A stretch of 64,000 nt of DNA from Neisseria montereyensis (lineage in GTDB: Bacteria > Pseudomonadota > Gammaproteobacteria > Burkholderiales > Neisseriaceae). The notes under the pieces were generated by a model that saw nothing but the letters and a program-made list of their open reading frames with translations, did not search any database and was not told the origin of the DNA. Location: the NCBI RefSeq assembly GCF_024834045.1, contig NZ_JANUXW010000002.1, positions 62,001 through 126,000 of the forward strand, written 5' to 3'. This document shows, in pieces, positions 44,267-54,291 of this stretch. The number at the start of each line of letters is the position of its first letter. The stretch's first letter is position 1. The translations under genes and the position numbers were made by a program.

Positions 44267-45277
44267 TTATTTCAATGCACGAATCCCGACGGCATCACGC
44301 GCTTGGTCGAGCAATATACGCGCTTCTTTGCGGGCTTTTTGTGCGCCTGCTTGTAAAACCGCTTCGATTTTTTCAGGGTGTGCGTTTAATTCGGCATAGC
44401 GTTCGCGCGGTTCGGCTAATTCGGCATTGATTTTTGCGGCCAGTAATTTTTTGGCTTCGCCCCAAGCCAAGCCGTCTGCCAGCATTTGCGTGAATTCGGC
44501 GGTTTCAGACGGCGTGGCAAAGGCTTTGTAAATTTCAAACAAGGGGCTTTCGTCCGGTTGTTTCGGTTCGCCCGGCTCTTTGAGGTTGGTGATGATTTTG
44601 TTCACGGCTTTTTGGGTTTTTTTGTCCGTATCAAACAGCGGAATGGTGTTGCCGTAACTTTTCGACATTTTTCTGCCGTCCAAGCCGACCAATAATTCTA
44701 CATTGTCATCAATTTTCACTTCGGGCAGGGTAAAGATTTCTTTAAAGCGGTGATTGAAGCGGCCGGCAATATCGCGCGCCATCTCAACGTGTTGGATTTG
44801 GTCGCGGCCTACGGGCACTTCTTGGGCTTTAAACATCAAAATATCGGCTGTCATCAAAATCGGATAGCTGTATAAGCCCATTTCGATTTGGTGGTCTTGG
44901 TCTTCCTGGCCTTTATCGAGATTATCTTGCACGGCTGCTTTATAGGCATGGGCACGGTTCATCAGCCCTTTGGCGGTGATACAGGTCAGAATCCAGTTTA
45001 ATTCCATAATTTCGGGAATATCGCTTTGGCGGTAAAACGTGGTTTTTTCAGGGTCTAAACCGCAGGCCAGCCAGGTGGCGGCGATGGCGCGGGTGGATTC
45101 GTGGATAATTTCGGGATCGTGGCATTTGATAATGCCGTGATAATCGGCCAAAAACAAAAATGATTCGGTATCGGGTAAGTGAGAAGCGGTAATGGCGGGG
45201 CGGATGGCGCCGACATAATTGCCCAAATGCGGAATGCCGGTAGTGGTGACGCCGGTTAAAACACGTTTTTTATTCAT
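44267..45277 (-). CDS. trpS: Tryptophanyl-tRNA synthetase
   Basis: Protein of 336 aa, full length for the bacterial class I enzyme, which charges tRNA-Trp. The HIGH-like motif is [11 protein letters not shown] (residues 13-23) and the KMSKS loop is [27 protein letters not shown] marks the Rossmann core. ATG at 45277. A zero-loop DUS palindrome lies 30 bp upstream of its start. Confidence 0.97.
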   Translation of the reverse strand: MNKKRVLTGVTTTGIPHLGNYVGAIRPAITASHLPDTESFLFLADYHGIIKCHDPEIIHESTRAIAATWLACGLDPEKTTFYRQSDIPEIMELNWILTCITAKGLMNRAHAYKAAVQDNLDKGQEDQDHQIEMGLYSYPILMTADILMFKAQEVPVGRDQIQHVEMARDIAGRFNHRFKEIFTLPEVKIDDNVELLVGLDGRKMSKSYGNTIPLFDTDKKTQKAVNKIITNLKEPGEPKQPDESPLFEIYKAFATPSETAEFTQMLADGLAWGEAKKLLAAKINAELAEPRERYAELNAHPEKIEAVLQAGAQKARKEARILLDQARDAVGIRALK

Positions 45278-45306
45278 ATCACTGCTTTCTGTATGCGGTA
45301 TAGAGG

Positions 45307-45326
45307 TTTCAGACGGCCGTCTGAAA
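45307..45326. other. Zero-loop DUS palindrome
   Basis: TTTCAGACGGCCGTCTGAAA: two DUS cores sharing their central GGCC, a perfect 20-bp palindrome. It lies in the divergent region between trpS and clpB. Without a loop it cannot make an ordinary hairpin terminator. Confidence 0.8.
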
Positions 45327-45511
45327 ACGGGTAATATTGATTAAGAAGCGGATGATTATACATCAAACACGTTGCCGATTCTGGCTTTCAGACGACCTAA
45401 TCATAATGTTATCCGATATGGCCGATTTTGCTTTTAAAACTTATCCACAATTAGGTTTTATTTTAATTCAATCGGTTATATTATATTTTAATAAAATATC
45501 GGCTTTCTATA

Positions 45512-45538
45512 TTGACTTACCCACAGGCAGACCCATAT
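45512..45538 (+). promoter_or_regulatory. Candidate heat-shock (sigma-32) promoter of clpB
   Basis: TTGACT (45512-45517), 14 nt, CCCATAT (45532-45538). The -10 agrees with the CCCATnT core and the spacing is in the sigma-32 range; the -35 matches only TTGA. It lies 55 bp upstream of clpB. Confidence 0.45.
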
Positions 45539-45593
45539 GGCTGTTATCTGAAGGAAACAATAAAACTTCCCATTATATTAAGAAAGCATAAAT

Positions 45594-48164
45594 ATGAGAT
45601 TTGACAAACTGACAGCAAAATTCCAACAAGCATTGGCCGATGCCCAAAGTTTGGCTTTGGCTGCCGACAACGGCTATCTTGAAGCCGGTCATGTTTTAAA
45701 AGCATTGCTCGATAACGACGGCGGTACGGCTGCCATGCTTGCCCATGCCGGTATTAATGTACCGCAAGTAAAACAACAGCTGGATCAATCGCTCAACAGC
45801 CTGCCGAAAGTATCCGGCAACGGAGGCGAAATCCTGCCCAGTCGCGAATTACAGGCCGTGTTGAACCTGATGGATAAAGCTGCTACCAAACGCGGCGATG
45901 CCTATATTGCCAGCGAACTGTTTCCGCTGGCGTTGGTACAGCAAAATGATGCAACCGGAAAAATTCTGAAAAACGCCGGTGCAACCGAACAAAATATCAA
46001 CGCCGCCATTGACGCGGTGCGCGGTGGTGCGGCGGTAGACAGCCAAAATGCCGAAGACCAACGCGATGCCTTGAAAAAATATACATTGGATTTAACCCAA
46101 CGTGCCCGTGAAGGCAAACTGGATCCGGTTATCGGCCGCGATGATGAAATCCGCCGTGCCATTCAGGTATTGCAACGCCGTACCAAAAACAATCCGGTGT
46201 TAATCGGTGAGCCCGGTGTCGGTAAAACCGCTATTGTAGAAGGCTTGGCACAACGTATCGTAGATGGTGAAGTGCCTGATTCGCTGCGCAACAAACGCCT
46301 GCTGGTGTTGGATTTGGCCGCGTTGATTGCCGGTGCCAAATACCGTGGCGAATTTGAAGAACGCTTGAAAGGTGTTTTGAACGATTTGGCCAAAGACGAC
46401 GGCAATACCCTGATTTTTATTGATGAAATCCATACCTTGGTTGGCGCGGGTAAAACTGACGGTGCGATGGATGCGGGCAATATGCTCAAACCCGCATTGG
46501 CACGCGGCGAATTGCACTGCTTAGGTGCCACGACTCTAGACGAATACCGCCAATACATCGAAAAAGATGCCGCTTTGGAGCGCCGTTTCCAAAAAGTGAT
46601 GGTGGGCGAGCCGAGTGTGGAAGATACCATTGCCATTTTGCGCGGTTTGCAGGAACGCTATGAAATCCATCACGGTATCGACATTACCGACCCGGCGATT
46701 GTGGCGGCTGCCGAATTGAGCAACCGTTATATTACCGACCGCTTTTTACCCGATAAAGCCATCGATTTGATTGACGAAGCCGCCAGCCGTATCAAAATGG
46801 AGCTCGACAGCAAACCGGAAAAAATGGACAAACTCGACCGCCGCATTATCCAACTCAAAATGGAAAGAATGCACGTTGAGAAAGAAAGCGACGATGCCAG
46901 CAAAAAACGCTTGGAATTAATCGACGAAGAAATTACCGAGTTGGAAAAAGAATATGCCGATTTGGACGAAATCTGGAAAGCCGAAAAAGCCGCATCTGCC
47001 GGCACGGCCGATATTAAAAAACAAATCGACGATGTGAAAGTTAAAATCGAGCAGGCCAAACGGCAGGGTGATTTTGCCCGTGCTTCCGAGTTGGAATATG
47101 GCGAATTGCCGAAGCTGACCCAACAGTTGGCATCGGTGGAAAACAACCCCGAAGTGCAACAGGTTAATAAATTGTTCCGTACCAAAGTAGGCGCAGACGA
47201 AGTAGCGGAAATCGTTTCCCGCATGACCGGTATTCCGGTGAGCAAAATGATGGAAGGCGAACGGGAAAAACTGCTGAAAATGGAAGAGGTGCTGCATAAC
47301 CGCGTAGTCGGACAAGACGAAGCGGTAGGTGCCGTTTCCAATGCCATCCGCCGTTCGCGTTCCGGTTTGGCCGACCCCAACAAACCTTACGGCAGCTTCC
47401 TGTTCTTAGGCCCGACCGGGGTGGGTAAAACCGAATTGTGTAAAGCATTGGCAAACTTCCTGTTTGACAGTGAAGACCATTTAATCCGCATTGATATGTC
47501 GGAATATATGGAAAAACATGCCGTTGCCCGATTAATCGGTGCGCCTCCGGGCTATGTCGGCTATGAAGAGGGCGGTTATCTGACCGAACAAGTCCGCCGC
47601 AAACCGTATAGCGTGATTTTGCTCGACGAGGTGGAAAAAGCGCATCCCGATGTGTTCAATATCTTATTGCAAGTATTGGATGACGGCCGCTTAACCGACG
47701 GACAAGGCCGTACGGTAGACTTTAAAAACACCGTGGTTGTGATGACATCCAATATTGGTAGCCAGCATATCCAAAGCATGGGTACGTCGGATTACGATGC
47801 GGTGAAAGAAGTGGTGATGGAAGATGTGAAAGAACACTTCCGTCCGGAAATGATTAACCGTATCGACGAAGTGGTGGTATTCCACGGTTTGGATCAGGCA
47901 CATATCCGCACCATTGCCAAAATCCAACTGCAAAGCTTGGAAAAACGCTTGGCCGCACAAAGCCTACATTTGGAAGTGGAAGACAGTGCATTGGATTTGG
48001 TGGCCAAAGCCGGGTTCGACCCGATTTACGGTGCCCGTCCGCTCAAACGTGCGATTCAGTCCGACATTGAAAACCCGCTTGCGATGGCATTGTTGGAAAG
48101 CAAATATCCGCCGGAAAGCGTTATTCATGTACGCGCCCAAGGTGATGAGCTGGTTTTTGATTAA
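45594..48164 (+). CDS. clpB: ATP-dependent disaggregase ClpB
   Basis: Protein of 856 aa (E. coli 857). Hsp100 chaperone that works with DnaK to pull proteins from aggregates. N-terminal Clp repeat domain (residues 1-145), NBD1 with Walker A GEPGVGKT (near residue 206) and Walker [14 protein letters not shown], the coiled-coil middle domain (~400-530, [20 protein letters not shown]), NBD2 with GPTGVGKT and [15 protein letters not shown], and arginine-finger region. Complete. A possible heat-shock promoter and a weak AGAAAG ribosome site precede it; a DUS terminator follows. Confidence 0.97.
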   Translation: MRFDKLTAKFQQALADAQSLALAADNGYLEAGHVLKALLDNDGGTAAMLAHAGINVPQVKQQLDQSLNSLPKVSGNGGEILPSRELQAVLNLMDKAATKRGDAYIASELFPLALVQQNDATGKILKNAGATEQNINAAIDAVRGGAAVDSQNAEDQRDALKKYTLDLTQRAREGKLDPVIGRDDEIRRAIQVLQRRTKNNPVLIGEPGVGKTAIVEGLAQRIVDGEVPDSLRNKRLLVLDLAALIAGAKYRGEFEERLKGVLNDLAKDDGNTLIFIDEIHTLVGAGKTDGAMDAGNMLKPALARGELHCLGATTLDEYRQYIEKDAALERRFQKVMVGEPSVEDTIAILRGLQERYEIHHGIDITDPAIVAAAELSNRYITDRFLPDKAIDLIDEAASRIKMELDSKPEKMDKLDRRIIQLKMERMHVEKESDDASKKRLELIDEEITELEKEYADLDEIWKAEKAASAGTADIKKQIDDVKVKIEQAKRQGDFARASELEYGELPKLTQQLASVENNPEVQQVNKLFRTKVGADEVAEIVSRMTGIPVSKMMEGEREKLLKMEEVLHNRVVGQDEAVGAVSNAIRRSRSGLADPNKPYGSFLFLGPTGVGKTELCKALANFLFDSEDHLIRIDMSEYMEKHAVARLIGAPPGYVGYEEGGYLTEQVRRKPYSVILLDEVEKAHPDVFNILLQVLDDGRLTDGQGRTVDFKNTVVVMTSNIGSQHIQSMGTSDYDAVKEVVMEDVKEHFRPEMINRIDEVVVFHGLDQAHIRTIAKIQLQSLEKRLAAQSLHLEVEDSALDLVAKAGFDPIYGARPLKRAIQSDIENPLAMALLESKYPPESVIHVRAQGDELVFD

Positions 48165-48191
48165 TTTGGTTTTGAATCGTTAGTGATGAAT

Positions 48192-48226
48192 AAAGGCCGT
48201 CTGAAAATTTTTCAGACGGCTTTTTA
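48192..48226. terminator. DUS terminator between clpB and the hydrolase gene
   Basis: AAAGGCCGTCTGAAA and TTTCAGACGGC-TTTTT, 28 bp after the clpB stop and 2 bp before the end of the convergent gene. A good T-run serves the plus strand. Confidence 0.88.
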
Positions 48227-48227
48227 T

Positions 48228-48872
48228 TTATTGATTATTTTGAGGACGGATAAAATGGCCGTAATGTAAAAATACCGATATTTGGTTTGCAACATCCTGA
48301 TTAAATAACATACCTGTATGCGTTACCGGCAATACAATATGATCCTGCATGCCGTTGCAATATGTTTCTTCCACTGCGACCGTGCCGTCGTTACATCCGG
48401 CGATATGAAATATTTTCCCCAACCCTACGCCATGATTGCCTGCGAGGCTGCCCAATTCTATGCCTTGCGGCAAAGCGGGCAGCTTGCCGTCTAGCGCATG
48501 GCGGTAAGTTTGCCCTAAAACACGGGATAATAATGCCGAATGATATAAACGTCCGGCTACGGCACTCCCTTGATGCGGCGTGCCTATGGTCACGATTCTG
48601 CCTTTTATCAAATCAGGCCGCATCGCCGCAAGATGACGCAAAACCAAACCGCCCAAACTATGGGCGACAAAGTGTAACCTATCGATTTTGTTATCATACA
48701 ACCGCTCCAGCTCATGAGCTAATGCCGCGGCATGTTCGGGTAATGTTTGCCGAGTGCTGCGATAGCCGAATAGATGCGTTGTAAATCCTTGCTGCTTCAA
48801 CCGGAAAGCAAGCGGCTGCATAATCCAATTGCCGGTATAGAGGCCGTGAAGCAATAAAATAGATGTTGTCAT
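48228..48872 (-). CDS. Alpha/beta hydrolase, lipase-like
   Basis: Protein of 214 aa. Oxyanion segment SILLLHGLYTGNW, nucleophile elbow FVAHSLGGLVLRH (Ser72), acid in CNDGTVAVEE and catalytic histidine in PVTHTGML. The pattern TIGTPHQGSAVAG is common in the triacylglycerol-lipase/PGAP1-like group, which act on lipids or their esters. No signal peptide, so probably cytoplasmic. It stands alone on the minus strand. Substrate cannot be assigned. Confidence 0.85.
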   Translation of the reverse strand: MTTSILLLHGLYTGNWIMQPLAFRLKQQGFTTHLFGYRSTRQTLPEHAAALAHELERLYDNKIDRLHFVAHSLGGLVLRHLAAMRPDLIKGRIVTIGTPHQGSAVAGRLYHSALLSRVLGQTYRHALDGKLPALPQGIELGSLAGNHGVGLGKIFHIAGCNDGTVAVEETYCNGMQDHIVLPVTHTGMLFNQDVANQISVFLHYGHFIRPQNNQ

Positions 48873-48923
48873 AATGGCAGTTGTATCGGTTTGAATAATA
48901 CTTCTTATATCATATTATTAATA

Positions 48924-48956
48924 AAAACCGATAAGCATTTCAGACTTATCGGTTTT
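48924..48956 (-). terminator. Intrinsic terminator of the DUF3726 operon
   Basis: AAAACCGATAAG and CTTATCGGTTTT, a 12-bp stem with a 9-nt loop, followed on the minus strand by TTATT. It lies about 60 bp after the stop of the last gene of the operon. Confidence 0.8.
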
Positions 48957-49014
48957 ATCGGGTAGCCGTCTTCGATGAGGTTGTCGGCAATCATCATAAT
49001 ATTTCTAAGATTCA

Positions 49015-49797
49015 CTAAATACCGCCGGCACCTCTCATAGAGTTTTCACTTTCCTCTACTAAAATACGGGCAGCCGTTTGTTTGAGTTTTTCCCATTCTT
49101 TCTCATCCACTTCAATGCCGTACTGCCAAGATTTCTGATGGAGGTCGATAATATTATCTGCGCCAATGTGTTTAACGTAGCCTTGATTATGTTCTTGCAA
49201 GATAAAATTATCTGTTGAAAGTTCAATAGTCATATTTTGAGTATCATGATATTCCCTTAGGGTTTGATCAAAAAAATACACTTCGGGGTAGCTGTGGCCG
49301 AGGTTAAGGATAAAAAGGATATGTTTGGGATCGGAACCATTATTCCATCGGGCAGAACAGGCAATGCCTTTTGCTGCCAACTTAACCAGTTCCCCGTAGG
49401 CCAACCAGCGGTTATGGCAGTTGGTTAGCTTCAGGGTTAGTTTGGGGGAAGTTGCCATTTGTTCTAAAGCATAATCCAATATTGCCGGTAGATAGTAAGT
49501 AATACTATTGCCATGACAGTCAAATGCAATGGTATGGGTTGGGGCGTTGCCACTATCGTTATGCTTAATGGGTTCCGCCATATTTTCAATGGCTTCGCTA
49601 TCTATGATGGATAGTGGTTGGTCTTGTTCGTTGAGAAAATAATCGCTCGCATTATTAAAATGGTGGATACCGCCGAATCCGGCCATCTGAAGCTCTGCTA
49701 CGGTATTGGCAACTAGGTCGGCTTCTCCGCATTCACGGTTCATGCTTAAAAATGCTTTTTGAACCAAAGTAATAATTTCATTATGAGAAACAATCAT
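49015..49797 (-). CDS. DUF3726 family protein, unknown function
   Basis: Protein of 260 aa from ATG 49797 (MIVSHNEI), overlapping the upstream stop by 4 bp; the frame to 49851 adds 18 residues that fall in the previous gene. The start SHNEIITLVQKAFLSMN and GFGGIHHF fit DUF3726, whose members start with a similar N-E-I ... A ... G-x-x pattern. It is soluble, rich in Cys and His, and ends with Gly-rich MRGAGGI. Last gene of the RidA-ALDH-dipeptidase-BCCT operon. No function is known; assignment to DUF3726 is by eye. Confidence 0.65.
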   Translation of the reverse strand: MIVSHNEIITLVQKAFLSMNRECGEADLVANTVAELQMAGFGGIHHFNNASDYFLNEQDQPLSIIDSEAIENMAEPIKHNDSGNAPTHTIAFDCHGNSITYYLPAILDYALEQMATSPKLTLKLTNCHNRWLAYGELVKLAAKGIACSARWNNGSDPKHILFILNLGHSYPEVYFFDQTLREYHDTQNMTIELSTDNFILQEHNQGYVKHIGADNIIDLHQKSWQYGIEVDEKEWEKLKQTAARILVEESENSMRGAGGI

Positions 49798-51494
49798 GAT
49801 GATGCTCCCTGTTTGAGTTCGGCCGTGGTGGGCAGTAATGGGAACAGCCATTCATCGGCATTGATATGGTGAAATAATGGTGCGCCTTGAAATAAGGTGA
49901 CCCGTACCCATCGATCGGAACGCGGATCAAATTTGGTTGCTCCGAACATAGAAAGCTTGCAGCGTAAAAGGTGTATGGGCAGGACGTTTTTTTGCAAAAC
50001 ATTCATTTGGATATCACCCATGGGTTTATGTCCCATTGTCCAAACACGTCGTGCTATCGAACGGAATTTAGGATTGTTTAAGATAAAGGAAGCAATCGTT
50101 TGTTTCGGATCGTTTTGTTTGACGGCCCTATATAAGCGGTTAACTTGCCGGCCGATATCTAATGGCAGTTCTTTCTCTACCCCCGTATCTTGATTTCGTA
50201 TGCCTAATCGGGGTTCCTCTTTATCTTCCGAGCGGTACCAAAACCAATAAATGTTATCAGGGTTTTCAAAGTCGGTTTGAATCGCCCATTGATAGCGTTT
50301 TTCCAATAGTGAGAGTAAATCGGCTAATGGTTTTCCTTGAGGCAGATCCATCGTGGTGTCTGCATTCATGGAGTAGGCAAATTGATCGGTTTCTTCCGGA
50401 TATAATTCCATCAAACAAGAAATAATTATCTCTTGAGCTTCAAAACTTAAATGCGCGCAGCTTTGTAAAAACGCCCGCCATGTATCGTGTTCGATGGGCA
50501 TATTGACTATGGTTTTCAATTCTTCGGATGCTGTCGTATTCAGTTGCTGCTGCAGTTCGTCAATGGTGACGACTTCATGTAAATGCAAAATGGCACGGGC
50601 AACAAGATTTTTAAATATGTTTAATTTTTCAGGATGGATGGGGTGTCGCAATACCGTGGCCAAAGCTTTTTCCCGCATACTCAACCATTGATCTACGATA
50701 CAGGGATGGTTGATAAGGTAGGGCGCCATGCCGAGACCGGTGGCATTGCCGACACCAAGATAGCGTTGTAGTTTCGGATGCAGCGGCACGGCTCTGTTGC
50801 CGCCTCGTTGTCGTGCCAAATAATCTACCCAATCCAAGCTAAACTGCTTAAGCAGATAAACCGCACACATTTGCGCACTGAATGATTGGTTGAAGTCGGG
50901 GTTGTTTTCCAAAGATTTAAAATCTTGAATACCGAATTTACCATTACCATAAACGGCGGTTGTACGCAGAATGTAGCCTACTTGGGCAAGCACTTGAGGA
51001 TCGGGTTGTTCGCCGGCTGCCAAACGCTCGATAATATGTTCAAAAACGCGAACGCTTTTATTCGCCCTAGCCAGCACAAGCACTTTATTGGGCTGCCTCC
51101 CGGCTTCTTGTAGTGGCACGCTGCTTTTTAAACGGGCGATAAATGTATCATCCACTTCACCGGAAACCAGGCAAAAAGTCACATCCCATTTTTGTGCGAT
51201 AACACGGTCGTTGCGTTCTTCATCCGCAATTTCATCACAAAAGATAACCAAATGGTAAACATGGCTCGGTGTGGTGAGCTTGTAAACGGCATGGCCGTAT
51301 CCTTCAGGTGAGAGTGACCATATATCTTGTTTTAGTGTCCATTTTTCATCCGTAATTTTACGAAGTAGCGTACGGGCAAAACTCAAGCGGGTTTGATGCA
51401 TTGCCCCCAGTCTTTCAGGTTTCATCACATCTTCGGGCAGACGCAAGATTAAATTGCGGCCAACTTTGTTGTCGTGGTATGTGTTTGTGTTCAT
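49794..51494 (-). CDS. Conserved protein of unknown function (566 aa)
   Basis: Protein of 566 aa with no signal peptide and no transmembrane segment. It is mixed helical, has no motif I can identify, and contains several aromatic-rich stretches (YWFWYRSEDKEEPRLGIRNQ, WRAFLQSCAHLSF) and an arginine-rich region (RQRGGNRAVPLHPKLQRYLG). A protein of this size is known to me as a companion of DUF3726 and dipeptidase genes in betaine-catabolic loci of Pseudomonas, so it may be an uncharacterised catabolic enzyme; that is a context inference. Overlaps the DUF3726 gene by 4 bp and lies 12 bp after the BCCT gene. Confidence 0.7.
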   Translation of the reverse strand: MNTNTYHDNKVGRNLILRLPEDVMKPERLGAMHQTRLSFARTLLRKITDEKWTLKQDIWSLSPEGYGHAVYKLTTPSHVYHLVIFCDEIADEERNDRVIAQKWDVTFCLVSGEVDDTFIARLKSSVPLQEAGRQPNKVLVLARANKSVRVFEHIIERLAAGEQPDPQVLAQVGYILRTTAVYGNGKFGIQDFKSLENNPDFNQSFSAQMCAVYLLKQFSLDWVDYLARQRGGNRAVPLHPKLQRYLGVGNATGLGMAPYLINHPCIVDQWLSMREKALATVLRHPIHPEKLNIFKNLVARAILHLHEVVTIDELQQQLNTTASEELKTIVNMPIEHDTWRAFLQSCAHLSFEAQEIIISCLMELYPEETDQFAYSMNADTTMDLPQGKPLADLLSLLEKRYQWAIQTDFENPDNIYWFWYRSEDKEEPRLGIRNQDTGVEKELPLDIGRQVNRLYRAVKQNDPKQTIASFILNNPKFRSIARRVWTMGHKPMGDIQMNVLQKNVLPIHLLRCKLSMFGATKFDPRSDRWVRVTLFQGAPLFHHINADEWLFPLLPTTAELKQGASS

Positions 51495-51506
51495 TGTTTA
51501 GCCCTC

Positions 51507-53141
51507 CTATTCTGAATCCGTTGGTTCTAAATCCGTTGGTTTGGTGCTTTCCCGATATTTTTGTTCTATCAGGTTGGGGCGGTACAAATCCTGTTCGTTT
51601 GCCATAATCTTGGCAATTTGCGGGCCGTTCCATAGAGAGGGCAGTAAAATAAACGATACGGGCACGGCGGTGATCACAATAAAGGATTGCAAGGCTGTTA
51701 CACCGCCGGATCCTAGCGAAATCAGTACGATAGCAGTCACCCCCATCATGACGCCCCAGAAAGAACGGATAAGCGAATTGGGTTCGGCCTCGCCGCTAAT
51801 CACTACACTGATGGCATAGGTCATCGAGTCGCCGGTTGTGACAATAAATATCGTTGTTAAAATAATAAACAATACGGAAATGAGTAGGGGAAACGGTAAT
51901 TGGTTGGTAACGGCCAATAGTGCGCCGGGTAGGTTAAAACCTTCAAACGCATTGCTGATACTGCCGACATTGGCAATTTCAAAGGCTAAGCCGGAACCGC
52001 CTACAATAGTGAACCAAAAACACGTTACGATTGGTGCGATAATGCTGACGGTTATGATTAACTCGCGGATTGTGCGGCCTCTTGAGATTCTTGCAATAAA
52101 AATAGCCATCATGGGGCCATAACCCAAGAACCAACCCCAGAAAAATACCGTCCACCAGCTCAGCCAATCTTCATCGCCACGGAATGTGGCCATCGGGATA
52201 AAGTTGTTCAGCATGGTTCCCATGCCTTGGATATAGCCGTTGATAATAAAGTCGGTCGGGCCGAAAACCAAAATATAGATCATCAAACCGCAGGCCAATA
52301 TCACGTTAAAACGGCTTAATAGCTGCATGCCTTTATCTAAGCCGCTGATGGCGGAAAGTGTGTAGAGTACGATTGCAAATACAACAATGATCAGCTGCGT
52401 TGTAAAGTTATCGGGAATGCCGAATAAAGCATTCAGAGCATAACTGACCTGCAGTCCCAAGAATCCAATCGGGCCGATGGTGCCGGCAGCCACGGCAATA
52501 ATGCAGCAGGCATCAATAACCGCACCTAACTGTCCTGTTAGAACGCGCTCGCCAAACACGGGATAAAGCAGTGTGCGGGGTTTGAGCGGAAGCCCCTTTT
52601 GATAGTGCAAATACATAATAACAATCGAAGTCAGACTACCCACAATCGCCCATGCCAAAAAACCCCAATGCATAAATGACTGAGCCAAAGCGTTGATGGC
52701 TATCTGCTGGGGGTCGCTGGTCTGATCGTATATCGGCGGTGCAGAAACAAAATGGGCGATAGGCTCGGCAGCGGCCCAAAATACCCCGCCTCCGGCCAGT
52801 AAGGTACAAAATAGAATGGACATCCATTTGAATCTGTCCATTTCGGGAACAGGTAAATTGCCCAAAATGACCCGGCCGGTTCGTGCGAAAGCGATGGCCA
52901 ATCCGATAATAAAGGTCAGCAATAGTAGAATTTGCCATAAAGGGCCGAAAATACTGACCGACCAGTCAAACCCGGTTTTCACATATTCGGATAAGGTATC
53001 TTGTTGGAATACGGCCATTAATACAAAAAGAATAATAAAACCGCCGCTATACCAAAAAGCAGGATTTTTAAGCCCTAGGCCGCCTGAAGAAGCGGTTTCG
53101 TTGCCGAAGCCGGCAGGCTGTTTGGTTTGTTTTTCTGACAT
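51507..53141 (-). CDS. BCCT-family transporter (betaine/carnitine/choline type)
   Basis: Protein of 544 aa with 12 membrane helices. The BCCT core is seen in FWAAAEPIAHFVSAPP, LYPVFGERVLTGQLGAVIDA and the aromatic box WLSWWTVFFWGWFLGYGPMM. Family members import quaternary ammonium compounds or related zwitterions, driven by sodium or protons. The long osmosensing C-terminal tail of BetP is absent, suggesting a nutritional role. Set among RidA, aldehyde dehydrogenase, dipeptidase and two uncharacterised proteins, it is the likely entry point of their pathway. Confidence 0.93.
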   Translation of the reverse strand: MSEKQTKQPAGFGNETASSGGLGLKNPAFWYSGGFIILFVLMAVFQQDTLSEYVKTGFDWSVSIFGPLWQILLLLTFIIGLAIAFARTGRVILGNLPVPEMDRFKWMSILFCTLLAGGGVFWAAAEPIAHFVSAPPIYDQTSDPQQIAINALAQSFMHWGFLAWAIVGSLTSIVIMYLHYQKGLPLKPRTLLYPVFGERVLTGQLGAVIDACCIIAVAAGTIGPIGFLGLQVSYALNALFGIPDNFTTQLIIVVFAIVLYTLSAISGLDKGMQLLSRFNVILACGLMIYILVFGPTDFIINGYIQGMGTMLNNFIPMATFRGDEDWLSWWTVFFWGWFLGYGPMMAIFIARISRGRTIRELIITVSIIAPIVTCFWFTIVGGSGLAFEIANVGSISNAFEGFNLPGALLAVTNQLPFPLLISVLFIILTTIFIVTTGDSMTYAISVVISGEAEPNSLIRSFWGVMMGVTAIVLISLGSGGVTALQSFIVITAVPVSFILLPSLWNGPQIAKIMANEQDLYRPNLIEQKYRESTKPTDLEPTDSE

Positions 53142-53251
53142 GATTATGCTCCACTATTTCTCTTTCGTTGTTTTCATTTTTTCGGATTGTTATGGTTTAA
53201 TTTTCTGTAATACAGGTCTATTCGGATAGAGATTAATAAACAAAAAACGAT

Positions 53252-54241
53252 CTACTGGCGGGTAGGCAGAGAGTGCCTCAAAAACGCTAACCAATTGCCA
53301 CCGATAATTTTTCCTGCTTCTTGTTCGTTAAAACCTGTTTTGACTAACCCGTTATAGATATTTTCCATACCTGATTTTCCAGTGAACCAGGGAAGAGAAT
53401 CGGGCCAGCCAGCATTGGAAGAAGAACCTTCGCCGTAATCCATAACCTTAGACCAACGCCCGTTGCGCATCCATTCAAGTACGGATATCGGTTGGTTTAA
53501 ACATAAGTCACTACCGATGGCTAAGGCGTCCGTACCAACAAGATCGGCTGTTTGGGCAACCATCTGGCAAAAATCTTCTAAGGTGCACTGGCTGCCGTTA
53601 GGCAAATGAAACGGGTATAGACTAAAACCCAATATTCCCCCCTTGGCGGCTAAGGCTTTAATAACGGTATCGGATTTATTGCGTAAAGCCTTATGGGCAA
53701 ATAAAGGATTGGCATGACTGATGCAAATGGGGCGCTCTGATATTTCAATGGCTTCTAAAGTAGATTTTTCGGCACTATGAGACATATCGATAATCATGCC
53801 CACGCGGTTCATTTCGGCAATAGCTTGCCGACCGAAGCGGGTAATACCCGTATCTTGTTTTTCATAACAGCCGGTAGCTAATAAACTTTGGTTGTTATAC
53901 GTTAGCTGCATAATTAATAAGCCTTGGCGGCGCATAACACCGATTAAGCCGATTTCATCATCTATCGGGGAGCAGTTTTGTGCGCCAAAGAAGATGCCTA
54001 CTTTCCCTGAGGCTTTAGCAGATTCAATATCTTCCGCACTATAAACAGGCATAATGAGATCTGAGTGCTGTTCAAAAAGTAGATTCCATTCAGCGAAGCG
54101 GGTGAGCGTTGTTCGGGCATCTTCATGATAAACCAGTGTGACATGCACGGCATGTATGCCACTAGCGTGAAGCATCATGAAATAGTCACGATTCCATTTG
54201 CTATATTGAAGACCATCGATAACAACATGTTGTTGATACAT
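53252..54241 (-). CDS. M19 renal-dipeptidase-family protein with altered metal site
   Basis: Protein of 329 aa in the size range of membrane dipeptidases. The beta-side ligands are present: IDMSHSAEKS (His155), CISHANP (His176) and IGSDLCLN (Asp245). The usual N-terminal HxD pair is replaced by IDGLQYS (residues 8-14), and the bridging glutamate lies where the sequence reads FGAQNCS. The binuclear zinc site is thus incomplete. I recognise the N-terminal VIDGLQYSKW as typical of the subgroup near dimethylglycine/betaine catabolic genes of Pseudomonas. Activity on dipeptides is doubtful; it may cleave another C-N bond. No signal peptide. Confidence 0.85.
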   Translation of the reverse strand: MYQQHVVIDGLQYSKWNRDYFMMLHASGIHAVHVTLVYHEDARTTLTRFAEWNLLFEQHSDLIMPVYSAEDIESAKASGKVGIFFGAQNCSPIDDEIGLIGVMRRQGLLIMQLTYNNQSLLATGCYEKQDTGITRFGRQAIAEMNRVGMIIDMSHSAEKSTLEAIEISERPICISHANPLFAHKALRNKSDTVIKALAAKGGILGFSLYPFHLPNGSQCTLEDFCQMVAQTADLVGTDALAIGSDLCLNQPISVLEWMRNGRWSKVMDYGEGSSSNAGWPDSLPWFTGKSGMENIYNGLVKTGFNEQEAGKIIGGNWLAFLRHSLPTRQ

Positions 54242-54291
54242 AATAATTTATCCTTTTCAAATAATCGGTTTACGAATTATGAGAAATTGGT

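Noticed and set aside
45337-45591. 84-aa plus-strand frame just before clpB
   Set aside because: Its composition follows AT-rich promoter DNA and it covers the likely clpB promoter; no ribosome site.
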